64,000 bases of DNA from Kamptonema formosum PCC 6407 (GCF_000332155.1 NZ_KB235904.1:168648-232647), one strand, 5' to 3'; positions 27,485 through 36,525 are shown, counted from the stretch's first letter. Program-made: numbers and translations. Notes: generated by a model from the sequence alone, not told the origin.

Positions 27485-27593
27485 AGGACTTTGGCACCCA
27501 ACCAAAGAAACCGGGTTTTTTGACGAAAATACTTCGTTTTTACCCACCGATGAGCTCAAAAACCCGGTTTCTGGAGCCCTGAGCGTAAGTCCT
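27485..27593. repeat. AGGACTT-bounded palindromic element
   Basis: AGGACTT at 27485 and AAGTCCT at 27587-27593 bracket the arms AGAAACCGGGTTTTTTGA and TCAAAAACCCGGTTTCT. Copies: 26130-26239 (inverted) and a half copy at 44171-44198, which shares AGGACTTACGCACCCAAC. No ORF is inside. The symmetrical form suggests a small non-autonomous mobile element. Confidence 0.7.
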
Positions 27594-27714
27594 AATGGCT
27601 AATTGCTAATGGCTAATTGCTAATTACCCATCTCCCCCATCTCCCGCATCTTCCCCCTCTCCCCCTCTCCCCCTCTCTTCCCCTAGTCCCTAGCCCCTAG
27701 CCCCTAGCCCCTTC
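27590..27714. repeat. CTAATGG-CATCTCCCCC-CCCTAGCCCC composite cassette
   Basis: CTAATGGCTAATTGCTAATGG units (27592-27624) pass to ACCCATCTCCCCCATCTCCC, then CTCTCCCCCTCTCC, and end with CCTAGCCCCTAGCCCC at about 27685-27712. The element order matches the three other composite copies. It faces the 27335-27475 copy, so the two could pair as a long stem. Confidence 0.85.
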
Positions 27715-27745
27715 TTCGTCTAAATAGTTAAGTTTTATTACAAAC

Positions 27746-27774
27746 TTGACATTTGCCGAAAAAACAGTAACAAT
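27746..27774 (+). promoter_or_regulatory. Candidate promoter of the DUF4278 gene
   Basis: TTGACA at 27746-27751 is a perfect -35 hexamer. With a 17-base spacer the -10 would be AACAAT (27769-27774), four of six matches. Transcription would then start near 27781-27792, just before the aptamer. The -10 lies inside the NtcA box. Confidence 0.55.
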
Positions 27775-27780
27775 GAATAC
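27767..27780 (+). promoter_or_regulatory. NtcA-type site GTA-N8-TAC overlapping the promoter
   Basis: GTAACAATGAATAC is an exact GTA-N8-TAC match. Activating NtcA sites usually sit near -41. This one overlaps the candidate -10 element, downstream of the -35, which is the placement expected for repression as in the gif genes of Synechocystis. NtcA would repress under nitrogen starvation. Confidence 0.65.
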
Positions 27781-27792
27781 AGAAAGAAAAAA

Positions 27793-27872
27793 TAAATCGT
27801 TCATCTTAATTGCCTCTAGTTTTATAGAGGCGAACGAGACGGAAGTAGGGACAACTCCCGAAGGAACGCGCC
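27793..27872 (+). promoter_or_regulatory. Glutamine riboswitch (glnA RNA motif)
   Basis: The leader carries the conserved aptamer parts in order: ATCGTTCAT, a variable hairpin GCCTCTA/TAGAGGC (27812-27831), GACGGAAGTAGG, a short GGGA/TCCC hairpin (27848-27859), and CCGAAGGAACGCGCC. The closing stem CGTTC (27798-27802) pairs with GAACG (27864-27868). These are the invariant segments of the cyanobacterial glutamine aptamer. It ends 37 bases before the preferred start codon at 27910, so control is probably at translation or at early termination. Confidence 0.93.
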
Positions 27873-27909
27873 TCAGTTCACCACACTATTGACAGAAGAG
27901 GCGAAGACC

Positions 27910-28287
27910 ATGAAACTCACATATCGCGGAATTAGTTACGAATACACTCCTCCCGTAGTTGAAACCGTTGAAGGTAACATCGGCGGCAAGTATCGGGGTT
28001 TAGATTGGCGGTTCCGCAATCTTAAGAAAGCTCCACTGTTGCAACCGAGCGTAAACTTGACCTATCGCGGTGTAACTTATTCCAATAACCCAAGTGCGAT
28101 CGTAGAGAGTCAAGCAGCAGTTGACCAAACAGATCCGACACCAGTTATGCCTATTTCAGAACAAGCTCGCTCCTTGATGATGGATCGCGATCGCGCTGCT
28201 AAGAAGCGCCATCAATCAATGCTGAGCCGTTTAGCCGCTGAAGTTGGATTAAATATCACCCCTTCAGAATCCTACCACCAAGGTTAA
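27910..28287 (+). CDS. DUF4278 protein, PirA-like, under glutamine riboswitch control
   Basis: The preferred ATG is 27910 (MKLTYRGISYEYTP), with GAGG upstream, giving 125 residues; a TTG at 27889 is an alternative. Two copies of the DUF4278 motif are visible, LTYRGISYEY near the start and LTYRGVTYSNN at about residue 53, with GGKYRGLDWRFRN between them. The C-terminal half is basic and helical. In Synechocystis the DUF4278 protein PirA (Ssr0692) binds PII and prevents PII from activating the arginine enzyme NAGK. The NtcA box and glutamine riboswitch here support the same nitrogen-control role. This protein is more than twice as long as PirA, so the equivalence is inferred. Confidence 0.85.
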   Translation: MKLTYRGISYEYTPPVVETVEGNIGGKYRGLDWRFRNLKKAPLLQPSVNLTYRGVTYSNNPSAIVESQAAVDQTDPTPVMPISEQARSLMMDRDRAAKKRHQSMLSRLAAEVGLNITPSESYHQG

Positions 28288-28299
28288 TCACACCTGTTT

Positions 28300-28412
28300 G
28301 TAAGAAGGAAGAGAGAGAGGGGAGGATTGGGAGTTTTGAGTATTGAGTTTTGAGTTGAAAAACTTAAAAATTCCTCATCTCCTATCCTCCCCATCTCTCT
28401 CTTCTTTCTTCA
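28300..28412. terminator. Long inverted repeat between convergent DUF4278 and uppS genes
   Basis: GGAAGAGAGAGAGGGGAGGA (from about 28306) and CCTCCCCATCTCTCTCTTC (to about 28408) form outer arms around a GAGTTTTGAGTATTGAGTTT repeat. The structure could stop transcription from both sides. It lacks a classical T tract, so the terminator role is inferred. Confidence 0.5.
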
Positions 28413-28413
28413 T

Positions 28414-29163
28414 TCAAACTTTCCCAAATCTGCGATTCCTTTGTTGGTAAGCATAGAGAGCCCGATGAAACTCTTTGCGGTCAAAATCAGGCCACAAAGT
28501 ATCAGTAATATAAATTTCCGCATAAGCAATCTGCCAAAGCATAAAATTTGACAACCGCATTTCTCCACTCGTGCGGATTAACAAATCGGGATCGCAAACA
28601 TCAGCCGTATAGAGATAGCGTTTAAATAAAGCCTCATCAATCTCCTCCGGTTGCAACTGCCCCAACTTCACCTGAGACGCGATCGCACGAGCCGCCTGCA
28701 CAATCTCCTCACGCCCTCCATAATTCGTCGCCACAGTAAACCGAATTCCCTGATTTTGCTCAGTTTCAGCCACAGAACGTTCAATTTCTGCCTGCAAAGA
28801 CTTCGGCAAAGCCTGTAAATTTCCCATAAACTTAATTTTTACCCCCTCCTGCACCATCTCCCGCAATTCTTGGCGCAGCTTCCCCTCAAATAAACTCATC
28901 AAAAAGTCTACCTCTTCCAAAGGTCTGCCCCAATTCTCAGTCGAAAAAGCATAGGTAGTTAACGCTTCAATGCCCCAATCCTTGCAGCACCGTAGCAACT
29001 CCTTCAGCGTACTCGCTCCCCGACTGTGACCCGCAATTCGAGGCAACCCCTGACGCTTAGCCCAGCGGCCATTCCCATCCATAATCACTGCTACGTGCTT
29101 GGGCAATCTTTCCCGATCGAGGTCAGCAGGCAACTCTTGTAAAACGCTTAACTTTGCACTCAT
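28414..29163 (-). CDS. uppS: Isoprenyl transferase (cis-prenyl, undecaprenyl diphosphate synthase family)
   Basis: A 249-residue enzyme elongating farnesyl diphosphate with isopentenyl units to the C55 lipid carrier for peptidoglycan and polysaccharide synthesis. [20 protein letters not shown] with the catalytic Asp, [18 protein letters not shown] and the C-terminal [19 protein letters not shown] and DFDRKEF are all conserved. It is last in a lysA-cdaA-uppS run on the minus strand, an order common in cyanobacteria. Confidence 0.96.
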   Translation of the reverse strand: MSAKLSVLQELPADLDRERLPKHVAVIMDGNGRWAKRQGLPRIAGHSRGASTLKELLRCCKDWGIEALTTYAFSTENWGRPLEEVDFLMSLFEGKLRQELREMVQEGVKIKFMGNLQALPKSLQAEIERSVAETEQNQGIRFTVATNYGGREEIVQAARAIASQVKLGQLQPEEIDEALFKRYLYTADVCDPDLLIRTSGEMRLSNFMLWQIAYAEIYITDTLWPDFDRKEFHRALYAYQQRNRRFGKV

Positions 29164-29190
29164 ATATAATTCCGAGGTGGAAACCTATTC

Positions 29191-29220
29191 TGGTTAACTG
29201 TTAACTGTTAACTGTTAACT
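29191..29220. repeat. GTTAACT tandem repeat
   Basis: About four units of GTTAACT fill the short gap between cdaA and uppS. Similar arrays stand at 8879-8914 and 36662-36697, always in short gaps near gene ends. Confidence 0.85.
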
Positions 29221-29223
29221 GCC

Positions 29224-30165
29224 TCAATTTTTATCGCGATTACTTGGTGGAGGACGGCGTAATATCCGCGAAATCATAGCCGATGCCCTCAAGCCTATCT
29301 GCCGTCCCAGATTGCCTATAGGGATTGGCGGCGCTACTCCCTCTCCCTCAGAGGGGTTAAGCTTTGCCTCTAGCAACTCCTTGAGTTTGCTACTCGTCAA
29401 AGGTCGGTTTAAATTTCCCATCTGAGCCAAAGAAATAGAACCCGTTTCCTCAGAGACAACCACACAAATGCAAGCTTGCACTCGCTCTGTAATGCCCATC
29501 GCCGCTCGGTGACGAGTTCCCAACTGCCGCGACGCAGTACGCTCCGACAGCGGCAAGATTACCCCCGCCGCCACAATTCGAGAACCTCTAATCAGAGTCG
29601 CCCCGTCGTGGAGCAAAGTTTTTGGCTGAAAGATAGTCTGCAAAAGTTCTTTTGAAACTTCAGCATTCAGCTTTACACCTGGTACTGAAAAATCCCGCTC
29701 GTCAATCGGAGAGTCAGTTTCAAGGATGAGTAAAGCTCCAGTACGATTTTGTGAAAGTTCTTTAACTGCGTCCACAATTTCATCAATCACACTATCAGGC
29801 TCAGGAATAGACCTGCGACCTGGGCCAAACAATTGCAGAATTTCACCCCGACCCAATTGTTCCAGCAATCTGCGAAATTCTGATTGCAAGATCACTGCCA
29901 TTGCCACAGCGGAACCAGTGACTAAGCTGTTGAGGGCAATGTGCAGCAACCTCAACCCAGCCCAGTTACTTACCGCTGTAGCTAACATCAGAACAATAAA
30001 CCCCCGTACCATCCATAGCGTCCGGCGTTCTCCAATAATGACAAGCACCATGTACGCTAGGGCAAAGACCAATCCGAGATCCAGCCCGTGAATTAAAAAA
30101 GATACAGGGGGATATTGCAAAAAGCCCGCACTGTTAATGTCAAAACTAGATTGTTGATTGTTCAT
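29224..30165 (-). CDS. cdaA: Diadenylate cyclase, CdaA family
   Basis: A 313-residue membrane enzyme making cyclic di-AMP from two ATP. Three N-terminal membrane helices (about 23-45, 50-68, 75-93) precede the DAC domain. DGA is at 187-189 and RHR at 218-220 (GTRHRAAMG), the ATP-binding and catalytic motifs. Cyclic di-AMP governs potassium, osmotic and, in cyanobacteria, carbon and night-survival responses. It is 59 bases upstream of uppS and follows lysA; no regulator CdaR gene is beside it. Confidence 0.95.
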   Translation of the reverse strand: MNNQQSSFDINSAGFLQYPPVSFLIHGLDLGLVFALAYMVLVIIGERRTLWMVRGFIVLMLATAVSNWAGLRLLHIALNSLVTGSAVAMAVILQSEFRRLLEQLGRGEILQLFGPGRRSIPEPDSVIDEIVDAVKELSQNRTGALLILETDSPIDERDFSVPGVKLNAEVSKELLQTIFQPKTLLHDGATLIRGSRIVAAGVILPLSERTASRQLGTRHRAAMGITERVQACICVVVSEETGSISLAQMGNLNRPLTSSKLKELLEAKLNPSEGEGVAPPIPIGNLGRQIGLRASAMISRILRRPPPSNRDKN

Positions 30166-30230
30166 GGTTCATAGTTCGCTGCTAGCCATGAACCTTGAAC
30201 CATGAAGCATGAACCATGAAACATGAACCG
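30161..30230. repeat. ACCATGAA tandem repeat between lysA and cdaA
   Basis: Units of the form GAACCATGAAACAT follow each other with small variation, overlapping the first codons of cdaA on one side. It is a different repeat family from the CTAATGG type. It may affect translation initiation of cdaA, since it occupies the region just upstream of its ATG on the minus strand. Confidence 0.75.
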
Positions 30231-30234
30231 TCTT

Positions 30235-31647
30235 TTATTCCACTTGTTTGACGAGTCTTTCGGGCAAGCGGTCTTGCCTCAGTAAGTCTTGGTAAGTTTC
30301 ACGCTGTATGATAACGTTTGCTTCCCCATCTCTGACTAAAACGGCTGTTGGTCGAGGCAACCGATTATAGTTAGAGGCCATGCTGTAATTGTAAGCACCT
30401 GTCGCCATTACGACCAGGACATCTCCCGGTTTTGATACTGGCAACTGAGCATTTTTAATTACAATATCGCCTGATTCGCAGTGTTTGCCAGCAATTGTTA
30501 CTGTTTCTGTTAAAGGAGCAGACATTTGGTTGGCTGCGACTACTCGATATACTGATTGGTAGGTAATCGGACGCGGGTTGTCTGACATCCCGCCATCTAC
30601 AGCTAGATAAGTCCGCATTCCGGGAATGACTTTTTTGGAGCCAACTGTGTAAGCGGTGACGCAAGCTGAACCAATCAGCGATCGCCCTGGTTCGCAAAGT
30701 AATTTCGGTAAAGGTATTTCCAGCTTTTGGCAAGCTGCTGCTACCGATTCGCCAATTACTTTGACCCAAGCTTCGATACTGGGAGGATCGTCCGCTTCAG
30801 TATAGCTGATGCCTAAGCCACCGCCAACGTTGAGTTCTCCCACAGGTAGGCCGTAGTGACTTGCTTTGACGAATGCTTCGGCGATGACTCCTGCTAAATC
30901 TTCGTGGGGTTGGAGTTCAAAAATCTGCGAACCGATGTGAGCGTGTAAGCCAATACAGGATAATGAGGGTTGTTTGCTCAGGAAGGCAAAGACTCGATCG
31001 AGATCGTTGGGATCGAACCCAAATTTGCTATCCAGGTGGCCTGTGCGAATGTACTCATGTGTGTGACATTCGATCCCTGGAGTAAACCGCAGCATGACGC
31101 GCACTGGTTGGGTTGCTCTATTTTCTAGAATTTCAACCAGAGTTGATAATTCTAGCCAGTTATCGGCGACGATAGTACAGCCGCTTTCGATCGCTAGTTC
31201 TAGTTCGCTGCGAGATTTATTGTTACCGTGAAAGTAGAGTTTGTTAGGACTAACGCCAGCTTGGAGAGCAGTAAAGATTTCGCCCCCAGATACCACGTCG
31301 ATACCTAAGCCTTCGGAGGATGCGATCGCACAAACCGCCATACAACTCCACGCCTTAGAAGCGTAAAGTACCTGAGACTCACCCGGATAGTAACGTTTTA
31401 AGGCTTCCCGGTACTGGCGACAAGCCGTTCGCAATGTCACTTCGTCTAAAATATAGATCGGCGAACCAAATTGCTCAACCAGGTTAACTACATCGCAACC
31501 CCCGATCTCCAAGCGATCTTGACTGTTAACTCTAGCTGTCAGCGGTAAAAGTTCCTGATTCGGCGAACGAGTCTGGGGGGTATTTTTAGAGTCAGGTAGA
31601 TACTGAAGTCCAGAATTTTGAACTTCAACAGATTGAATTGATACCAT
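30235..31647 (-). CDS. lysA: Diaminopimelate decarboxylase
   Basis: A 470-residue fold-type III PLP enzyme converting meso-diaminopimelate to lysine. The PLP lysine is in LYASKAWSCMAVC, GGGLGISY binds the phosphate, and the C-terminal part contains CESGD and the substrate-contact ATGAYNYSMASNYN. The first 35 residues are a variable extension seen in cyanobacterial LysA. Upstream of cdaA. Confidence 0.96.
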   Translation of the reverse strand: MVSIQSVEVQNSGLQYLPDSKNTPQTRSPNQELLPLTARVNSQDRLEIGGCDVVNLVEQFGSPIYILDEVTLRTACRQYREALKRYYPGESQVLYASKAWSCMAVCAIASSEGLGIDVVSGGEIFTALQAGVSPNKLYFHGNNKSRSELELAIESGCTIVADNWLELSTLVEILENRATQPVRVMLRFTPGIECHTHEYIRTGHLDSKFGFDPNDLDRVFAFLSKQPSLSCIGLHAHIGSQIFELQPHEDLAGVIAEAFVKASHYGLPVGELNVGGGLGISYTEADDPPSIEAWVKVIGESVAAACQKLEIPLPKLLCEPGRSLIGSACVTAYTVGSKKVIPGMRTYLAVDGGMSDNPRPITYQSVYRVVAANQMSAPLTETVTIAGKHCESGDIVIKNAQLPVSKPGDVLVVMATGAYNYSMASNYNRLPRPTAVLVRDGEANVIIQRETYQDLLRQDRLPERLVKQVE

Positions 31648-31803
31648 CGTGATAATTAAGTGTTTTTGGCCATTAGTCGTTAGTCATTAGTCATTAATCA
31701 TTAGCCGCGAGATATAGACTGGGGACTAGAGGCTAAATGACCTAGACTAGGAAGGATTTGTTACTTAAGAGGGTTAAGCCCTAGTTTATTTTCTAGTGTA
31801 CAA

Positions 31804-32508
31804 TTGACCGCTGTGCCTTTGATAGAAATTAAACATCTTGCACCAGAACACCTGCCAGCAGCCGTCGAACTCGACCAGCTTTGTTTCGGCGGAATTTGGA
31901 CTTTGGAAGGCTACCGCCGAGAGCTAGACAGTTCTAATAGCGATTTGTTGGGTTTGTGGAAGATGGTGGAGGATGGGGGAGATGGGGGAGATGGGGGAGA
32001 TGAGGGAGATGATTCTTCTGTACATCCGGGTTTAGCCAATAAATATCCCATCCACCCCTTTATTTCATCTCCTCCCCATCCCCCCCATCCTCCCCATCCC
32101 CCCCATCCTCCCCATCCTCCCCATCCTCCCCATCCCTCCCTAATTGGTATCGCCTGTCTTTGGTCAATTTTAGAGGAGGCTCATATTACGATTTTGGCTA
32201 TTCATCCTGACTATCAAGGTCAGGGTTTTGGGCAAGCTTTGCTTTATGCTTTGCTAAAGTCAGCTCATCAGCGAAAACTGGAGTGGGCTACTTTGGAAGT
32301 GCGATCGTCTAATTTGGCGGCGATATCTCTTTATCAGAAGTTCGGTTTTCAGGAGGCGGGACGTAGACGCGGCTATTATCAAGATAGTGGGGAAGATGCT
32401 TTGATCCTATGGCTAGGTGGTCTTCAAAAGCCAGAATTTGAGCAGGATTTAGCTAAATGGGAGGGGGAAATTCGCGATCGCCTCACCTATCTTTTGCAAG
32501 AAGTTTAA
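31804..32508 (+). CDS. rimI: Ribosomal protein S18-alanine N-acetyltransferase with a repeat-encoded insertion
   Basis: A GNAT enzyme that acetylates the N-terminus of S18. The acetyl-CoA loop is AIHPDYQGQGFGQALLYALL, and the C-terminal EVRSSNLAAISLYQKFGFQEAGRRRGYY matches RimI. The family length is about 150-180; this one is 234 because residues about 55-112 are an extra loop of Gly/Asp repeats (EDGGDGGDGGDEGDD) followed by PPHPPHPP repeats. The insertion sits between beta strands, where a loop could be tolerated. The start is TTG 31804 or GTG 31813. Confidence 0.9.
   Translation: MTAVPLIEIKHLAPEHLPAAVELDQLCFGGIWTLEGYRRELDSSNSDLLGLWKMVEDGGDGGDGGDEGDDSSVHPGLANKYPIHPFISSPPHPPHPPHPPHPPHPPHPPHPSLIGIACLWSILEEAHITILAIHPDYQGQGFGQALLYALLKSAHQRKLEWATLEVRSSNLAAISLYQKFGFQEAGRRRGYYQDSGEDALILWLGGLQKPEFEQDLAKWEGEIRDRLTYLLQEV
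31966..32139. repeat. GATGGGG / CCCCATCC inverted repeat inserted in frame within rimI
   Basis: GATGGGGGAGATGGGGGAGA units at 31970-32010 are followed by a short unique part and then by CCCCATCCTCCCCATCC units at 32074-32140. The two halves are complementary and belong to the intergenic GATGGGG family. The total is compatible with an uninterrupted reading frame. Confidence 0.88.
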
Positions 32509-33515
32509 TTCTTGAATTTAGATGGAATATTGCCAAGTTGATAAAAATCCGTCAATTTCTTACCTTCACTATCAGTAAGAGCAGTAAAATATTCACGAAC
32601 GCTGACATCTTTAATAGATTCCATAGCAGGAAAACTCAGATACTCAACATCAAATACCTTCTCCGTATCGGTAAATGTTACCTTTCCCCTACCAATAGTA
32701 TGATGGCCCCACTCACTTTTGGGATATTTGCGACCAATTTCAATTTGCCATTCCCCATTGTTGTAAATGGTCAAAGTTTCACTAGAAATAGGAATCCATT
32801 CGCCATTGTCTAGGTAGCCTGTAGAGATTTTTTGAGGTGAGAAGACTTGAGGTTGAGGCATGGCTCCATAAACAATATGAGCAATACGTTGGGTACGATA
32901 ATCAAAGCCAAAGCTTCTAGCGTATTGTGATTTCCAAACCCACCAGGGAATAACTTTAGAATTTTTTAGTGTAGAATCTATTTGTTCGCGATGTGCTTCA
33001 TAACAGCAGAGAATTTGCTCATATTCCCCTCGACTAAACTCAGATGGATTTACATAGATTGTCCAGTTGATCCAGTTTTTTCTGGATACATCGTCATAAA
33101 AAGTTTTAATTTCTAGTTTGGCGCGATCGCTTGGGTTAATCGGCAAACCCATATCTAATAGTTTAGGAGAAATTCTACCTGCTAAAGATCGAGAAACTAC
33201 TTTGTTATTAAAACAGAGAATAGGGAAGCGAACCAAATCGCCGGAAAAAATATTTTTTTGAAATGAGTGCTCTTCCATTATGGTAAGACGATTAGGATTT
33301 TGCGGATCTTCGCTTGGACAAATCACTTCAAGAGTCAAAATATCTGGACGTTTTTTCTTGTAGTATTTAGACAAATTATATACACTTATAGGAGATAAAT
33401 AGGTATATATTACCCAACCCCATAACGCAATAACAACACCGATACCCCACAGTATCCTCCCATAGCCGACAATTCTTTTGTACAATTTTTCACCAATTTC
33501 TTTTAATATTTCCAT
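32505..33515 (-). CDS. Membrane-anchored protein of unknown function
   Basis: I do not recognise this 336-residue protein. One N-terminal membrane helix (about 20-42) is followed by a large soluble domain rich in aromatic residues. It includes a WINWTIYVNPSEFSRGEYE segment and a YNNGEWQIEIGRKYPKSEWG segment that looks like beta structure. Its stop overlaps the rimI stop by four bases in convergent orientation. The protein is probably exported and anchored on the periplasmic side, but topology is inferred. Confidence 0.75.
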   Translation of the reverse strand: MEILKEIGEKLYKRIVGYGRILWGIGVVIALWGWVIYTYLSPISVYNLSKYYKKKRPDILTLEVICPSEDPQNPNRLTIMEEHSFQKNIFSGDLVRFPILCFNNKVVSRSLAGRISPKLLDMGLPINPSDRAKLEIKTFYDDVSRKNWINWTIYVNPSEFSRGEYEQILCCYEAHREQIDSTLKNSKVIPWWVWKSQYARSFGFDYRTQRIAHIVYGAMPQPQVFSPQKISTGYLDNGEWIPISSETLTIYNNGEWQIEIGRKYPKSEWGHHTIGRGKVTFTDTEKVFDVEYLSFPAMESIKDVSVREYFTALTDSEGKKLTDFYQLGNIPSKFKN

Positions 33516-34006
33516 GATTTTTTACAGCTTGTTAGTATAATTAATTTGACTACTTAATAAATATTTTATCGCCAACTTAAGCTATGGGGCAAATCTATTG
33601 TTCGGATCTTGAGGGGGCTGGCGATCGCGATCCCCACCATGTGCCAGTTGCGTAAGCCCTTAAATTATTCGCCCGAAGACTTCGGCCCTACTTGCTCTTC
33701 AACCCGATGACACTAGATAGGGTTGTGCTACAATCCATCAATACGTAGTAGTAGGCTGGGCACAGATCGAGAAGATTAATCTTCTTGCAGTCTAGGGGAG
33801 GTTGTAGGTCAGCCACCATCTGGGCCTTCCCAGTTGAAAGCCACCCTGTAACGGTAGCCTAGAAGCTCAACCGTAGCCTCAACGGCAGAGCGGTTGAAAG
33901 TGTCACGCCCCATAACTCAGCGTCGAGTTCACTCTCGAATGTGCGTTTTATCGCGCAGGCTGGCGTGACCTCAAAATGGGCATATAGCAGGTGATGGGAG
34001 ATAGCA
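33516..34006 (+). ncRNA. Structured leader candidate upstream of clpC
   Basis: No ORF fits this 491-base spacer. From about 33768 onward several hairpins occur: GAAGATTAATCTTC (33771-33784), CTGGG-CCTT-CCCAG (33820-33833), CAACCG with CGGTTG (33868-33896), and TCGAG with CTCGA (33923-33938). A long-range GTCACGCC/GGCGTGAC stem (33902-33909 and 33962-33969) encloses the last. A GTAGCCT direct repeat is at 33855 and 33874. The final hairpin ends about 38 bases before the clpC ATG. This density suggests a structured untranslated leader or a separate RNA. I do not match it to a known family. Confidence 0.5.
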
Positions 34007-36478
34007 ATGTTTGAACGCTTCACAGAAAAAGCCATAAAAGTGATCATGCTCGCCCAGGAGGAAGCTCGCCGCCTGGGGCATAATTTTGTGGGTACTGAAC
34101 AGATTCTCTTGGGCCTAATTGGCGAAGGCACAGGGGTTGCGGCGAAGGTGCTCAAATCGATGGGTGTCAACCTCAAAGATGCTCGGATCGAAGTTGAAAA
34201 GATTATTGGTCGGGGTTCTGGCTTCGTAGCGGTGGAAATTCCTTTCACCCCTCGTGCGAAGCGAGTTCTAGAATTATCCCTAGAAGAAGCTCGTCAACTC
34301 GGACACAACTATATCGGCACCGAACACTTGCTTTTAGGTCTAATCCGGGAAGGCGAAGGAGTAGCTGCTAGAGTGCTGGAAAATCTGGGGGTAGACCTCT
34401 CGAAAGTCCGCACCCAAGTGATCCGAATGCTGGGCGAAACCGCTGAGGTGACAGCCGGTAGTTCAACGGGTCGCACGAAGACACCAACTCTGGACGAATT
34501 TGGAGCTAACCTTACCCAGATGGCCGTTGATGGCAAACTCGACCCAGTGGTGGGACGACAGAAAGAAATCGAACGGGTAATCCAAATTTTAGGACGGCGG
34601 ACTAAAAATAACCCCGTGTTGATTGGGGAACCAGGGGTAGGTAAAACTGCGATCGCAGAAGGTTTAGCCCAACGCATCGCCAATAATGATATCCCAGATA
34701 TCCTCGAAGACAAGCGCGTAGTCACTCTGGACATTGGCTTACTGGTAGCAGGTACTAAGTACCGAGGCGAATTTGAAGAACGCCTCAAAAAAATCATGGA
34801 CGAAATTCGCTCAGCGGGTAACGTCATCCTAGTCATAGACGAAGTACACACCCTGATTGGTGCCGGTGCTGCCGAAGGTGCGATCGATGCTGCTAATATT
34901 CTGAAACCAGCCTTAGCTAGAGGAGAATTGCAGTGCATCGGAGCTACAACCCTCGATGAATACCGCAAACATATCGAGCGCGATGCTGCCTTAGAGCGAC
35001 GTTTTCAGCCAGTAATGGTAGGCGAACCGACAGTTGAAGAAACAATAGAAATATTGTTCGGCTTGCGGGAACGTTACGAACAGCACCACAAACTCAAAAT
35101 CTTGGATTCTGCCTTAGAAGCAGCAGCCAAACTTTCAGATCGATATATTAGCGATCGCTACTTACCTGATAAAGCGATCGATCTAGTAGACGAAGCAGGT
35201 TCCCGCGTCCGTTTGCTAAGTTCTCAACTGCCCCCCGCCGCCAAAGAACTAGACAAAGAATTGCGTCAAGTTCTCAAGGAAAAAGACGAAGCAGTACGCT
35301 CTCAAGATTTTGACAAAGCTGGGGAACTGCGCGATCGCGAAATGGAAATCAAAGCCGAAATTCGCGCCATCTCCCAGACCAAAAAAACCGAAGGCAAGAG
35401 CGATACAGACGTTTCCCCTAACGTCACCGAAGAAGACATTGCCCAAATCGTGGCAAGTTGGACAGGCGTACCCGTCAATAAACTCACCGAATCCGAATCC
35501 GAAAAACTGCTGCACATGGAAGACACCCTCCATCAGCGGCTCATCGGTCAAGAAGAAGCAGTCAAAGCCGTCTCTCGCGCCATTCGTCGCGCGCGGGTAG
35601 GCTTGAAAAACCCCAACCGCCCGATCGCCAGTTTCATCTTCTCCGGCCCCACCGGCGTTGGTAAAACCGAACTTACCAAAGCTCTCGCCTCCTACTTCTT
35701 CGGTTCCGAAGAAGCCATGATTCGACTCGATATGTCCGAATACATGGAACGTCATACTGTTTCCAAATTAATCGGTTCGCCTCCCGGATACGTCGGCTAC
35801 AACGAAGGCGGTCAATTAACAGAAGCAGTCCGTCGCCGTCCATACACAGTGGTGCTGTTCGATGAAATCGAAAAAGCCCACCCCGATGTCTTCAATATGC
35901 TCCTGCAAATATTAGAAGATGGGCGGTTAACAGATGCCAAAGGTCGCACCGTAGACTTCAAGAATACGCTGCTGATTATGACCTCAAACATCGGTTCGAC
36001 GGTAATTGAGAAAGGCGGTACAGGCATTGGTTTCGAGTTTGCAGATAACCAAGCAGATGCCCAGTACAACCGCATTCGCTCCTTAGTGAACGAAGAACTC
36101 AAGCGCTACTTCCGCCCAGAATTCCTCAATCGTCTCGATGAGATTATCGTCTTCCGTCAATTGATCATGGACGAAATCAAAGAAATCGCGGTGATTATGC
36201 TCAACGAGGTATTTGGTCGCTTGACAGAAAAGGGTATTACCCTCGATGTGACTGAGGCTTTTAAAGAGCGCCTTGTCAAAGAAGGTTATAACCAAAGTTA
36301 CGGTGCAAGACCTCTACGCCGCGCAATTATGCGTTTGTTAGAGGACGTACTAGCTGAGGAAATCCTTTCTGGTCGAATTAAAGACGGTGATAGTGCCGTT
36401 GTTGATGTTGACGATGATGGTCAGGTGAAAGTCCTCCAAGGTAAAAAACGGGAACTTTTACCTCAAGTTGCTGAATAG
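34007..36478 (+). CDS. clpC: ATP-dependent Clp protease ATP-binding subunit ClpC
   Basis: An 823-residue AAA+ unfoldase. It has two N-terminal Clp repeats (about 3-145), a first ATPase domain with [15 protein letters not shown] (about 208) and [15 protein letters not shown], a UVR-containing middle domain (about 420-460), and a second ATPase domain with [17 protein letters not shown] (about 547). It partners ClpP to degrade proteins and is essential in cyanobacteria. GGGAG precedes the ATG. A perfect hairpin terminator follows 48 bases after the stop. Confidence 0.98.
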   Translation: MFERFTEKAIKVIMLAQEEARRLGHNFVGTEQILLGLIGEGTGVAAKVLKSMGVNLKDARIEVEKIIGRGSGFVAVEIPFTPRAKRVLELSLEEARQLGHNYIGTEHLLLGLIREGEGVAARVLENLGVDLSKVRTQVIRMLGETAEVTAGSSTGRTKTPTLDEFGANLTQMAVDGKLDPVVGRQKEIERVIQILGRRTKNNPVLIGEPGVGKTAIAEGLAQRIANNDIPDILEDKRVVTLDIGLLVAGTKYRGEFEERLKKIMDEIRSAGNVILVIDEVHTLIGAGAAEGAIDAANILKPALARGELQCIGATTLDEYRKHIERDAALERRFQPVMVGEPTVEETIEILFGLRERYEQHHKLKILDSALEAAAKLSDRYISDRYLPDKAIDLVDEAGSRVRLLSSQLPPAAKELDKELRQVLKEKDEAVRSQDFDKAGELRDREMEIKAEIRAISQTKKTEGKSDTDVSPNVTEEDIAQIVASWTGVPVNKLTESESEKLLHMEDTLHQRLIGQEEAVKAVSRAIRRARVGLKNPNRPIASFIFSGPTGVGKTELTKALASYFFGSEEAMIRLDMSEYMERHTVSKLIGSPPGYVGYNEGGQLTEAVRRRPYTVVLFDEIEKAHPDVFNMLLQILEDGRLTDAKGRTVDFKNTLLIMTSNIGSTVIEKGGTGIGFEFADNQADAQYNRIRSLVNEELKRYFRPEFLNRLDEIIVFRQLIMDEIKEIAVIMLNEVFGRLTEKGITLDVTEAFKERLVKEGYNQSYGARPLRRAIMRLLEDVLAEEILSGRIKDGDSAVVDVDDDGQVKVLQGKKRELLPQVAE

Positions 36479-36525
36479 TAAATCTGCTGTTTCTTCTTGC
36501 TTGAAATTGGGGGAAGAACTCAGAT

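Noticed and set aside
35249-35755. 168-residue minus-strand frame inside clpC
   Set aside because: Antisense shadow of a highly conserved ATPase domain.
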